A DNA stretch of 64,000 bases, from assembly GCF_030463565.1 (NCBI RefSeq), contig NC_134643.1, forward strand, positions 214,820,583 to 214,884,582. Direction: 5' to 3'. Shown here one piece after another: positions 1-12,287 of the stretch; the stretch's first letter is position 1; each line of letters starts with the position of its first letter. Under the pieces are notes generated by a model. That model did not search any database and had not been told where the DNA came from. It saw only the letters and a program-made list of their open reading frames with translations. Source of the DNA: Pelecanus crispus. Lineage: Eukaryota; Chordata; Aves; Pelecaniformes; Pelecanidae. Both the position numbers and the translations under genes were made by a program.

Positions 1-267
1 CAGGGATCTGTTATGCTAGGTTTTATGCAAATGGGGACTGTAAAGCAGGCTGTATTCTGAAGAGCCTGAATGCCCAGAAGTTTGGGTGAAGGGCAGGATG
101 GAGACAGACTGTTCAGTCCCACAAAAAATTGTATTTGGGAGCCGAGTGGTGAGCCCCTCTCCCCTTGGTGCCTGCCTGCTGCCTTACTTACAGATCTGCC
201 CCTCCTCCCAGCTCTTTTCTTAGAAATATGCTTGTTGAGAAGTTGGGCTATTTGGTTTTGAACTGAA

Positions 268-670
268 TTATTTTTTGAACTGGTCTTCCTCTGGTGGAAA
301 AGGGTCATTTTTACTGCACTGGGAGAACAAGTTGTAAGTTTGCACTGAATAAGGGTGGAGGATAGATCTGCCAGTCGGTCTGCTTGCTTTCGCGTGGGGT
401 CCCCAGGGGTTGATCTCTGTCCTTTGGGGTGGCCCGGTTGGACTTGGTGGCACACAAGTTGTTGGGATTGGTGGGGTGCGTGGATGGTACGTTCTGCTGA
501 AGCATCATGTGCTGAACCACCCCCTGGGTGGATGGTTGAATCCCAGCACTAAACTTTTGGATGTTCTTATTGCAGGATAAATTAACTCTCTGAAAGAAAG
601 GTCTGTTCTGACCGAAATTCCCATGAATACTTCCTCTGGTGTGCATGCATCCTAGACGTCCCATGTTCAT
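268..670 (-). pseudogene. Unidentified coding-like relic in two overlapping frames
   Basis: Two minus-strand frames overlap: one from 670 to 311 (119 codons, with FGQNRPFFQRVNLSCNKN, VVQHMMLQQNVPSTHPTN) and one from 453 to 268 (61 codons, ending SQCSKNDPFPPEEDQFKK then stop). Both have protein-like composition, rich in Gln, Asn, Pro and charged residues. A single shift between them, around 310-370, would make one C-terminal region. That pattern would suit a frameshifted gene relic or an exon with a sequencing error. I do not recognise the family, and chance open frames cannot be excluded. Confidence 0.25.
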
Positions 671-3600
671 GTGCCCCAGGTAGGAGCCCCAGATGTGCCG
701 TCATGGTGAGACCAGCCTGATGCAGAGTTCTGTAAATGTTCTTGCTGAATTTATCCTTCTGGCGCAGACCAACATCATGAAAATCTCATGGTCCCTTCGA
801 GCACAGGTCAACAATGGGCTTGAAGAAAACCGGTCATGTAGCCTAATTACGACGTAGTTTGCAAAGGCTGATACTCCTGGGTGCTGTTTACCAGCCCTCA
901 AGCTGCTAAGTCTCGGTGATAGTCTCGGTCTCCTCCCTTGCTCTGGAGAGATACTGTGACTGGAGGCTGCTCTGAAGCCAGGCAGCAACAGAGGTTGTCA
1001 ACACCAGACAGAAGAGTGGAAGAATATATGGATTCATCACGTTTCTTACTGCGAGGCTTGTTTTGGGCAGTGCAGCAAAGATGGTGAATGTTGTGATTTA
1101 TTTTAGAAGATGATACTTCACTGGAACATCTTTCTGGTTTGAAACTTTTAGGGCTGAGTTAATTTCAGTTGGAGGCGCAGGTAAGCTGATAGTAACGACA
1201 ATGAATCATGTTTTCTGAGAGCTTTAGAAATGATTCATAGGCGTTGAAATCTATAGCTGTTTTATGCCCATCTACTTTAATTTACACTTGCTTTTCAAAC
1301 ACTGGCTTCTTAAAAATGTATATTCTCCTTCAATTCAGACAGTGAGAGAAAGAATAATTATAGAAAATTCTAGATCCAGAGAGTTAAAAAAAAAAGCAAA
1401 GTCCTCCTTCATCTAATACCCCTTTCTGCTATTTGTTCCAATAAAGAATAAAAGTAAGACGGTGTTACATAGGCGTTAGAGCAGGGAATGGTAATCAGGA
1501 CTCCCAGAGCCTATTTCCAGCCACTAGCCCAGCGTGGTGGCCTGCTTTTCATTCCCCTTGATGGACTTACGCTGCAGAACTTGGAGCCAGGCATGAAGCT
1601 GAGGGGTGAAGCAGTGATTTCAGCCCTAATCTGAGACGTGAGGAAAGCAGGGTTCGGTTTTTGCCTCTGCTGCAGTTTGTGTGAATTTGCAGGAGCGGCT
1701 CAGGCATGTAAACCCTTCCAGTCCAAACCCTGGATCGGAGCAGAGAGCAGGGTGCTGGCATCCCAGCTCTGCCCAGCTCCACTAATATTGCTCAAGGCAG
1801 GGGAGAGAGGCAGAAGCGCTCAGCGTTGGTCCCTTGGGTAAGTTCATGGCTTATGCACCCATGGGTCCCTCAGTCTGGAGGCTGTCGGCCACCCGTGGTC
1901 CTGCGGCAGGCCCCGGGCAGCAATGTCTTCTGCCGGTCTGGGTGGAGCTCTGAAGTGCGATGAAGCAAATGTAGTCCCTGGTGCAGAAGGGTGCGTGTTG
2001 GCGTAGACAGCGGCTGCGCTGCACTTCTGCGGTGGGCAGTGTTCGCATTGCGGGGATGCAGCCACCCTCTGGGGCATGCCTGGGGTGGCACTGGCCCATC
2101 TGGACTTCTGTTTTCCAGGTCAAACTCCTGCAGGAGGACAGAGGTTGGGACATACATTTGTCTGCTGAGCTGCCCATGAGCTCAGCCATAGCCGCAGAGC
2201 ACAAGAGCATGGCTGGATCTAGACTGAGAATGGGGAATTAGGGCCTTTGGCATTAAGATTTTATTAAAATTACATATTGTCAAAGGCAACATTTTTGGTC
2301 AATTAGCAGCGATCTGTCTCAGAAACATATTTTTAATTTTACTCTTCCTTTTAATAAAAAGCTACTAGCAACTGCTGATTGCAGATGGGAGCGTTTATGG
2401 ATAAAGCCTTTCCTTTTCGTACTGCTGCAGCCTGGCTGGCTGGCTCCTCCTCAGCATTTGTTGGTTTGGAGTGGGTTTGTTATTTAATTTCATCCATTTT
2501 TTTCCCCGATAGTTACTCCTTGCCAAGAATATCAAATGTGAGAACAGGGATGAGCGTGTTGCCAGAAAAGAGAGAGATGCCACAAGGCGCCTTGGTACAA
2601 GGGAATGTGAGGAGGGACTTGACAGAAGACCTGGAGGGCGTTTGGACCACGCTTAACTAGAGAGGGACACAGTGCAGAACTAGCAGATGCAGAAAATGAA
2701 AGAAAAAAAATAATAAAATGTTGAAAAGAAGCAAAGGGAAGAAATGAGGAGATGGGAAGGAGTGTGATGGATGAGCAGAGTAATGTAGGCAGAGAAGGTC
2801 TTCCCACTCCTGTAACGTGCCTTAGCTGAAGAGGTGATAACTCACTAACTGGGACCAGATGGACTCGTTTGTCTGCTCTCGACAGCTCAGCAGAACTTGT
2901 TTCAGCTGCCACAAAGGATGAGTTTCAGAGTTTCAGCACAGATCGTTGCTCTTTTGACAACCAGTTCAGGGGCCTGTCAACAGGTTTTCCAAAGCACTCA
3001 ACATCTGCGGGAAAATGCTGAGCAACGTCTGAAATTGCGGTCAGTTAAGAAGCATCTGAAAGGGAGCTGGGAGCTTTTGAAGATCTAATTTCTGTCCTGG
3101 GGTGCTCGAAAACCAGTGCTCTGAGACATTAATCCTGTGACTGGCACGGCTCTGGTTTTATCCCAGCATTACACCGCTGGCTGAAGCGGAGTTATTCTTG
3201 GTCGTCGCTGCTGTAAATGGGAGAGCAAGACCAAGATGTTTCTGAATACTTGGAATCCTTTCTTTTAGCGAAATGTGTTTTCTAAGTGGAAATAACAATA
3301 AACCAAAGACTTTTTTTGGAATATCCTGAACATCCTGAGTCAGACGTGTCTTTTCTTGCTGAGTGCAGAGAGTCTGGTGGGACGAGCCACCTCCACCAGC
3401 CACAGCAACAGGGAATAACTGAGTGTGTGAGAGTACCAGCTGCAAATCAGGGGTGGCAGCTGGGCTCTAGAGGGATGGGTTGATGCCGAAAGGCATCATT
3501 GTGGGACTAACCCAGCAGCTGCTCTTCCTAAGGAAAGAGATTTGTCAGCAAGTTGAAAACTCCCCGCAAGTTTTCTTTGCCAATGCAGCAGAAACAGATG

Positions 3601-4412
3601 TGGGGACAGCAGGGTGAGGGCGTGAAGGACGCGGTGGGACCAGCACTGGGTCTGCAGCTAAGCCAACTTCTGCCAGCAGTGGAGTGAGTCCAGGGCTTGT
3701 TTTCTGCTCCTGGCTTTTAATTCTCTCCTTTCCTCTGTAATGCCTAAATTTTAAAGAAAAGCAAAGCAGTGGAATTTTTTTTTTAATCCAGCATTCCGTA
3801 GGGCAGAATATAGCTGGCAATTTTAAAGCGATATCCAGGGAGCTCAGAAAGTACGAAGATACTCCCAAGCTTCCTCTTCCTTTTTATTGTGAGCTGGGAA
3901 CTGGGAAAGGCTTGATACCTGCAGGTGCTGCCTTGTGCAAGACAACATGAATTGGCATTGGACACCATGGCTAGAGAGAGCTTTGCTGTAATGATTAATG
4001 CCCATAAACTGAACGTGACAGATGCATTAGGGATGGTGGCTCCAGCTCATGCCTGTCACCTCCTGTAGTAGATGTATCCTTTGCCCTCAGTGCTTGCACA
4101 CTGCTGTGATCGCAGGCACAGTTGGAGGGGGGGAATGAGGAGGAAATGTGAAACTCTCACAATTTGAGGTTCTAAACTTGTCCATGGAGCTGCTGGCAAG
4201 CTTTGGAGAGAGAAATATCCATACAATGTAGGCCTGTTCCTAACAGAGACTCTGGGAACTGCTGGGATGCTTGTTGGCACTGGTAGGGCAGCACCATTGG
4301 CTTCAGTGTTCCTCAGAGGTTTATATGAACACAGTACTAAAATCCAGTCCCAGGAGCTAGCTTTTCCTGAAGCATAAATGGCCAGAGAAGCTGAAATTGG
4401 CTCTTCCTGTCT
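671..4412. other. Unannotated stretch left of the first CR1
   Basis: About 3.7 kb without a gene or repeat that I can name. It holds short open frames only, an A/T-rich patch at 1,100-1,480 and a purine-rich patch near 2,690-2,760. Confidence 0.5.
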
Positions 4413-5149
4413 CTGAAAAAGAGTTGAGGTTAATGAACATGAGCCAGCTGTGTGCCCAGGTGGCCAAGAAGGCCAACAGCATCCTGGCTTGTATCAGGAA
4501 TAGTGTGGCCAGCAGGAGCAGGGAGGTGATTGTCCCCCTGTACTCAGCGCTGGTGAGGCCACACCTGGAATACTGTGTCCAGTTTTGGGCCCCTCAATAC
4601 AAGAAAGACACTGAGGTGCTGGAGCGTGTCCAGAGAAGGGCAACAAGGCTGGTGAAGGGTCTGGAGCACAGGCCTTATGAGGAGCGGCTGAGGGAACTGG
4701 GTTTGTTTAGTCTGGAGAAGAGGAGGCTGAGGGGAGACCTTATCGCTCTCTACAGCTACCTGAAAGGAGGTTGTAGTGAGGTGGGTGTTGGTCTCTTCTC
4801 CCAAGTAGTTAGCAATAGGACGAGAGGAAATGGGCTTAAGCTGCGCCAGGGGACGTTTAGGTTGGAAATTAGGAAAAATTTCTTCATGGAAAGGGTGGTC
4901 AAGCATTGGAACAGGCTGCCCAGAGAGGTGGTGGAGTCACCATCCCTGGAAGTGTTCAAAAAACGTGTAGATGTGGCACTTGGGGACATGGTTTAGTCTA
5001 GTCTACCCTTGATTGGCTTAGAGTAGACTTGGTAGTGTAGGTTAATGGTTGGACCGGATGATCTTAAAGGTCTTTTCCAACCTAAACGATTCTATGATTC
5101 TATGATCTTAAAGGTCTTTTCCAACCTAAACGATTCTATGATTCTATGA
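4413..5149 (+). mobile_element. CR1 LINE, 3' part, with duplicated tail
   Basis: A 5'-truncated non-LTR retrotransposon. It encodes the C-terminal part of the CR1 ORF2 protein after the reverse-transcriptase core ([53 protein letters not shown] motifs), open until a stop at 4,996. The untranslated tail ends in ATTCTATG repeats. The last 44 bases of the tail are present twice in tandem (5,061-5,104 and 5,105-5,148). The frame is intact to the stop, suggesting a young copy. Confidence 0.95.
5061..5148 (+). repeat. 44-bp tandem duplication of a CR1 3' tail
   Basis: Two essentially identical 44-bp copies, each containing the CCAACCTAAACGATTC and ATTCTATG parts of the CR1 tail. Confidence 0.9.
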
Positions 5150-5362
5150 TAAAACTTCTCAGTTGCCGTCAAAAGCAAGGACTATGTGATGGTTGTGTTG
5201 TGAAGGGATTGTGGTGGCTTCATCTGGTACAGCAGAAAGGGGAGCTTGGAGGTCTTGCTGGTGGGCAGGTGTTTGTTCTGCCAGAGGAGCAAGAGAAGGT
5301 ACCCCTCCATGCTGGTAAGCCTGCAAAACAAGTATGGTTTGATTGCAGTAATGTTGACTGAG

Positions 5363-5936
5363 TGTCGTGGTTTAGCCCCAGCCAGCAGCTCAGCACCATG
5401 CAGCCGCTCGCTCACTCCCCCTGCCCCGATGGGATGGGGGAGAGAATCGGAGGAGTAAGAGTGAGAAACACTCCTGGGTTGAGATAAGAACAGTTTAATA
5501 ATTGAAATAAAGTAAAATAGCAATGATAGTAATAACAATATAATAATGATAATAATAATAACAATATACAAAGCAAGTGATGCACAATGCCATTGCTCAC
5601 CACCCGCTGACCGATACCCAGACAGTTCCCGAGCAGCGATCGCTGCTCCCCGGCCAACCCCCCTCCCCGCAGTTTCTATACTGAGCATGACGTCATATGG
5701 TATGGAGTAGCCCTTTGGTCAGTTTGGATCAACTCTTCTGGCTGTGCCCCCTCCCAGTTTCTTGTGCACCTGGCAGAGCATGGGAAGCTGAAAAGTCCTT
5801 GACTAGTGTTAAGCAGTACTCAGCAACAACTAAAACATCAGCGTGTTATCAACATTCTTCTCTACTAAATCCAAAACATAGCACTATGCCGGCTACTAGG
5901 AAGAAAATTAACTCTATCCCAGCTGAAACCAGGACA
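5363..5936 (+). mobile_element. Solo LTR of an avian endogenous retrovirus
   Basis: A 574-bp LTR that begins TGTCGTGGTTTAGCCCCAGC and ends GAAACCAGGACA (TG...CA ends). It is flanked by CTGAG (5,358-5,362) and CTGAA (5,937-5,941), a 5-bp target-site duplication with one change. It contains a GAAATAAAGT motif near 5,502 and an internal AAT-rich microsatellite (5,515-5,570). No gag, pol or env is next to it, so it is a solo LTR left by recombination. The sequence matches a high-copy avian LTR family that I recognise but cannot name with certainty. Orientation is taken from the polyadenylation-like motif and is less sure. Confidence 0.85.
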
Positions 5937-5941
5937 CTGAA

Positions 5942-8900
5942 TCAGGTCAAACATTCAGACCTTGTGATAACTGATGTACAGGAGTTGGAACGCGCTGGAT
6001 GGGCAGTCGCTGTGGGCTGGGCTGGCTCTGCGGGTCTGTGTGGGTTGCTTTCACTCTCCCTGGCTACCAGTACAGTGGTACTGGAGAGTGATGGAAAGCA
6101 CTCACAGCTCTGAAAAACCTCTTTGCAGTTGTTCTTGGAGACAGCAAAAGGGGCAGCAGTTCGATTTGGGTGCAGAATGAGAGTTTCAGATACTGCACCT
6201 CTGGGGAAGGAGGAGAGCCCCCCTCGAACATGACGCCTATGCTCTCCTCTGCTTCGCTGAGTTTCTTTTAGGGGAGCTAAGCAGCTCTCACAGGGCTGGA
6301 GAGCTGAAGACAACACCCAAAAAGGGGGATGTGGAAGAAGAGAAAGTGCAGCTGTGCTCCTCTCCCCTGAGACCTTTGAGTCACCACTTCAGCATCAAGA
6401 GGAGAGGCTGACCAAGCTGCTTTCCAGGACACCCTGTACCACAGGGGACGACTCGCTTCCCTGGGGGACATACGCCGAAGCCCTCCGGCATGGGTACAGT
6501 GGTGGCAGGGAAACCCAGCATACTGCAACCAGCACTGCAGGCCCTGGCTCCCTACCCATCAGGAAAACTCATTTTCAAGAAGCTGCTTTGAAGCCCTCTC
6601 ATTTATTTTCTTCTGCCCACTTAGGTATGGCATTTTAACAAGTTTCGAGCTACGGTGTTTGAATTCCCCCAAGTCCACGTGTTCATCGTTGCGCAAATAC
6701 TTTGTTTCTTCTCAAAGTGTTTTCACCCAGGGCTACCCACTGGGTTTCCATTAGCCAAAAGCTGGTCCCCACAGCAGGACTCACCGGGGAGCAGCTGGGA
6801 GGGTGAAAGCCTGTGTGAAAACACAGTGTCACCCCTTCTCCTCAACGCCAGGCACATGGAAGGGGCCCAATACTCATGAAAACATCCCCAAATTTTTTTC
6901 CCTTGATTTGAAGCATTCAGGTCCCAAAGCCAAGCCTCAGGCTCTCTCAGCTGCATCTTTGCAATCCCTTAAAGCTACCCCGGTTTGATGCGGAGATCAC
7001 GGTGAAGACAAAACAACCTTGCTTGCCCGTCAGGGATATCTCTTGCAATGGCCTCCTTGTTGTTCCAGCCCAGGGGCTCTTCCATGTTCCAGGCTGTAAG
7101 ACACAGCGCAATGGGTCAAGGCAAGGCCAGAGATCCCAAGAGAAAGAAACGAAAACAAGCTCCTTTAATATAAACTGTATGTTTTCTTGTCCCCACTCAA
7201 TTTACATGCTGCATTTTTGACTCATTTCTGACAAGCAGTGTTTATCTCGCAGGGGACAACTCTCATTAGCAACGAAGGGCAGCATCAGATTTTTCTGTGC
7301 CTTGTTTAAACAGCATCTTTTGCTTGTGTTTTCCTTTGAAAATGATTGAGCAAATGGCTCAAAAGTGACTGAGGCAAGGCTACAGCACCCTGCTCCCTTT
7401 CCACATGCCTCCAACTATTTTAAAAGTTTGGGGGAAAATAAAACATTGAGTCAAGTAAAACATTTCAACTTGCTGATTCAGAAGGGTCAAAGAAAACCCA
7501 TCTCCAGGAGACAAAAAAGAAGCAAGCTTTCAGCTTCTATTGAAACTGCTGGCTGGCATTTATGAAAAATGTTGGGTCATGGTAACACAGACTAATATTT
7601 TAATAATATTTAGAATAATCTCTGTTTACACAGAAGTCGTATTTTACGTGAAGGTCACTTCTATTAAGTCAGTATCTTTTCCAGGAATAGAACGCTCTTT
7701 CTTTGGAAAACCAGAAGAAAAGAGCAAAAGCTGTTATTTATCTAAGACTGACCAGTTCTAGTACTCTTCTCAGCCCCAGGGTGGCTGAGGGCTGGAGGGG
7801 CAGCAAGCAGGGCAACCATTGCTCAAGCAGGGCAACTATTGCCCTGTTGCACTTGCCCAGTGCAAAACCTTCCCCTTACCTCCCCATGCTGAAGAAATGC
7901 TCTTTTCTCAACTCATTTCCTCTGCCCGCTTCCCTTTGATCACGCTCTGGAGCCGAGCATCCTGCCCCAGACCAGCTAAACCGGAGGAAGGATTTGCTTT
8001 GTCAGCTTTTGGAAACAATGAGCTGGTTTTGGAGCTGAAGGGACTCCTGGCAGCCCTGGCACCTCACCCGGGAATCACTGCGTTTCTGCCAGAGACAGCT
8101 CTCTCCCCTCAGACCCCATCCCATGCCAAAGTCCCTCCCTGCCCATAGGGGACAGCTCCGTCCCAGCTCCGTGGCTTCTGTCCCCCCATGCTGGGACGCT
8201 CTGGCTCGGCATCACGGATGGAAAGGCACAATCTCATGCAGCAGGGGCCATACTCCACGTCTGCGTCCCACCCCAAGGACCCTGACTCAGTCTTCTCTGA
8301 CTTCAGGAGCATCCACCACTCCCGTTTTTGGCACTGTGTTTCCAGAATCAGCGTGTGCATTTAGAGCACTGAAAAATATTCAGCAAAAGTCGTTAGCAGT
8401 GTCACAGCAGCCAGTGAGCCAGAAAGCCCTCTCACGCTTATGAGGTGGTAAACTAATGGCTTGCCGCCATTAAACCAAAGGCTCCACAGCGCTGCTCTTA
8501 CTGCATCTTCTCCTCCCTCGGTGCCCCCTGTGTGGGCTGGGGGCTTGGCTTCTCCCAAACCCCCAACCTCCTTCGCCTCCCACAGCCCCCATGGCCACTC
8601 GCTCTGCACTGGCCCCACTGCAGTCCTCACCCCCTGTTCCTCCAGAGCAGACTTTGTTGGACCATTTTAATAGCTCGGGCAAAAGCCAACATGTGCTGGC
8701 GCTCCTGAACCTGGGGAGATGTGTCTTGAGTGTAAACTGCCCAGGTAATATTCAGTACCTGCTTCCCACCATATCTCCTGACCAAGATGGTGAGGCTGGA
8801 CCAGTGCTATGGAGTGGATTGATCCTGCCAGCCCAGTTTAGCAGGACACAACTCATCCCGGGTGGCTGTGCCAGGTGAAGATGTGTGTCTGAGACATGGC

Positions 8901-9401
8901 AGGGTGGCCGTGTGACCCAGCGGGAGGGGGACAGGTGCTGTGGATGCTCCCACTCCTGGGGTTGCTCCCACCTGCACAGCCATGTCCCCACCATCTAGCG
9001 CTTGGGTCAGCTCTCCTCCACAGCGCTCCTGGGGCTCATGGGCATTATCATTAGTTTGACTGGTGGGTTTTTTTATTTTTGTTCACCACCATAAAGTGAG
9101 GGATGTGCCTTAATCTGCTTAATCTTAAACCCTAGATGGGTTTTTTTCTTAGCACAAGGCTGAGGAGTGTTGAGTGTCTGGGTGGTGGCCCACAAGCACA
9201 TGTTTGAAAGGTTGTGTTTGAAAGGGTGAAGTCTGCTGGGATAGCACTGGAGGAGCATGCAGGGCAGGAGCCAGGCTGTGCCATTCTGGCCCTGTGCCTT
9301 TTGTACGTGGCCCCTGGAGCGTGCCCGGATCTGGGCTGTGGTGTCACCCTGGGCAGAGCCAGCTGGAGCTCGCCACACTGGAGAGGGCCAACGGGCAAAT
9401 A
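5942..9401. other. Unannotated stretch
   Basis: No gene recognised. There is a small 20-bp tandem repeat of AGCAGGGCAACNATTGCYC type near 7,806-7,845 and several GC-richer patches (8,100-9,000) with only short open frames. Confidence 0.45.
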
Positions 9402-9497
9402 ATCATAGAATCGTTTAGGTTGGAAAAGACCTTTAAGATCAAGTCCAACCATCAACCTAACACTACCAAGTCCACCACTAAACCAATTAAGGGTAGA
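9402..9497 (-). mobile_element. CR1 LINE tail fragment
   Basis: Minus-strand CR1 3' end, starting at the ATTCTATG-type terminus and covering only ~96 bp of tail. It is the same subfamily as the copies at 4.4 and 18.9 kb (shared GTTTAGGTTGGAAAAGACC on the plus strand). Confidence 0.85.
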
Positions 9498-9572
9498 GTA
9501 ATAATTAATTTCATGTTTCCTGGCTTGGTGGCTGGATTATTTTAAATGAAAGTAAAAACTAGGAAACATTAA

Positions 9573-10197
9573 GATTGGAAAGGACCTCTAAGATCATCAT
9601 TCCAATCATCAACCCAACACCACCATGCCTACTAAACCATGTCTACCCGTTTTTTGAACTCTTCCAGGGATGGTGACTCCACCACCTCTCTGGGCAGCCT
9701 GTTCCAATGCTTGACCACTCTTTCCATGAAGAAATTTTTCCTAATATCCAATCTAAACCTCCCCTGGCGCAGCTTGAAGGTATTTTCTCTTGTCCTATCG
9801 CTTGTTACTTGGGAGAAGAGACCAACACCCACCTCGCTACAACCTCCTTTCAGGTAGTTGTAGAGAGCGAGAAGGTATCCCCTCAGCCTCCTCTTCTCCA
9901 GGCTAAAAAATCCCAGTTTCCTCAGCGGCTCCTCATAAGACCTGTGCTCCAGACCCTTCACCAGCCTTGTTGCCCTTCTCTGGACATGCTCCAGCACCTC
10001 AATGTCCTTCTTGTAGTGAGGGGCCCAAAACTGGACACAGTATTCCAGGTGTGGCCTCACCAGCGCTGAGTACAGGGGGACAATCACCTCCCTGCTCCTG
10101 CTGGCCACACTATTCCTGATACAAGCCAGGATGCTGTTGGCCTTCTTGGCCACCTGGGCACACTGCTGGCTTGTGTTCAGCCAGCTGTCGACTAACA
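9573..10197 (-). mobile_element. CR1 LINE, 3' part, terminal repeat lost
   Basis: Minus-strand CR1 encoding the ORF2 C-terminal region ([60 protein letters not shown]), open to a stop at 9,632. The tail sequence differs from the neighbour at 9,402 and lacks the final ATTCTATG units. It is 5'-truncated near 10,197, after a [14 protein letters not shown] motif. Confidence 0.92.
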
Positions 10198-12287
10198 TTG
10201 CACTGTGGGCAACTGGGGGTCCAATGTTTGAGCTTACCCCCTTGCCCGCTTTTTTTGGGAGGTGTAACATCCTAGGTGGGGCTGTTTTAGCCTTTGCACC
10301 CAGCTGGTGGTGAGGTACCTGCCTGCTCCTTCAGTGCAGAGGTCCCTCCTGCATCTGGCGTGGAGGTCTCAGTGGGAGGAGGTCCCCCCATGCTGCGCCT
10401 GCTGTGCAGTGGCTGGGGGACACCAAGGGGTGACATTGCTGAGAGTGAAAATGAGGGTCCCAAAACCAGAACCCCTCCAGATTCCTCCAATTCCTCTTCA
10501 AGGATTATTGTTATGGCTCTGTGAATGAAAAATAAAAGGTTTGTGATTTATCCACAGCCTGTGACAAGCTGAAGGTCTGATCCTGACTCCAGCTCCCCGG
10601 TGAGCTGGGGAGGTGCTTTGGGCTGGTCTCAAGGACAGCAAGTAAATCCACTTAAGTGGTGGGCTTGCTTCCAGCCTTGCTGGCTGCCCCGAGGCGTGTA
10701 GGTGTGCTGGCAGGAGCCAGGACCAACTTTGCACATTCCAGGGGACAACAGGGATTTAAGGGTCTGGCTCTGAGCACCTCCCTCCCTGGGGATGGCTGGC
10801 AGCTCCCTCCTCAGGGTGCTGCAGAGGTAGGTTCTTTTGCCTTGGGGAAGTGCTCAGTGATCCTTGGGTGGATTTTTGCTGTGGAAATATTACATATCAT
10901 GACGCATTTGCAACTCCCTTTTCAAGTCTGCTCTGCCAGACAGCAGATCCCATTGCCATGTTGCCTGTAGCAACATCTCCTGGTTGAAAATAAGCAAGCT
11001 GCGACAAATGGATATGTTTGCTGGTGGATATGTAAGAATGGTTGATAATTATGATTATTATTATTATTATTGCTATTACTATTACTACTACCACTATTAT
11101 TTATAGCTTTGGGGGCCTTGCAGCAACAATTTTTGGTTAGGGATGCAGTGGTGTGCAATTCAAAAGCAGCATCACCCAGACAGCACCTCCACAAGCCTCA
11201 GGGCGCAGCAGCCTGGGGCAAAGGGACCAAGACCACAGCAGAGCTGCTTTCTCTCCTCTTGCTTAAACAACTGCTTTTCTTGGCAGAGATCTGGTGGGAA
11301 GAGGCCTGCAGCATCAGTAGGGAATCCTTTTTCCTGGAAAAAATATATATGTGTCAGTGTGTCCAGGGCAGTTGGACAGTGCAGCGTGTCACTGATGCTC
11401 AGGCTGTGTGATGTGTGCCGGTCTCAGGGGACGGTGCTGCTTGGAGAGGTTCCCGCTCACCAGCTCACAACCGTTGCTGCACAACACACAACTCAGAGGT
11501 TTTTGGCAGAAAGTGTCTTTGGATGGGCTGAGCTGTGCAGAAGTGACTCATGGCTTTGGATGCCTTGGTTTCTGGGTGACCCTGTTTTAGTTATTTCATT
11601 ATAGTCTTGGTTTTCATTGCTATTTTGTGTTTCAGGGAGCTCTTCAAAGCCCGTGGCTCAGTGCTCCAGGTGTGCGGTGAGAGTGGTGCCTTCTTGTGGG
11701 CTCTGCATCCAGGCCAGTTGGCAAGTAATAATTAACAATTAATAATTTGTTTCAGAAGAAGTTATTTTTTGAAGAGTGCCCATTGATTGGGGGTGGACTT
11801 TGGCCTCATAAGCTTTCATTTTTTATCATTTTCCTGTTGACCATTGACCATTAAGCAATTTGCTTTGCTCTCTGAGGCTGAGGTTACCCTTAAAAAAAAG
11901 ATGTGGCTCACACGTGGCTCTTTCTTTCCCCTCCTGAACACGTGGCAGGCTCAGGCTTCCCAGGTGGAGTCAGAAGTCATTGCACTAATCCACAGCTTTC
12001 CTGGGATTTCTGGTTTTCAGCACATTTTGCCCAAATCCCCTCAGAGCCTTCTGGAAGTAATCTGGAAAAGCACCCAAATCTTCGGGGCACCATCAACTGC
12101 TCCACCACCAAAGGACCCACCAACTGCTGCAGCGGGGGAGGATAGAAATGGGCACCCTGCTCCCGAGTTGTGGTTGTTCAACACATTCTCGCTTCAAGGT
12201 AGGGAGGAAAAAGCAATTCCATTTAAACAGCTTTTTGGTGGTTTCCATCTGGTTGGGGCTGGTTCCGCACTGCAGAGCTATGCTCAG
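10198..12287. other. Unannotated stretch with an ATT microsatellite
   Basis: No gene recognised. An imperfect (ATT)n microsatellite occupies about 11,047-11,104. Open frames here (for example plus strand 11,844-12,488) show no recognisable domain. Confidence 0.45.

Noticed and set aside
5182..5688. 168-codon minus-strand frame
   Set aside because: Mostly antisense of the solo LTR and its AAT microsatellite.
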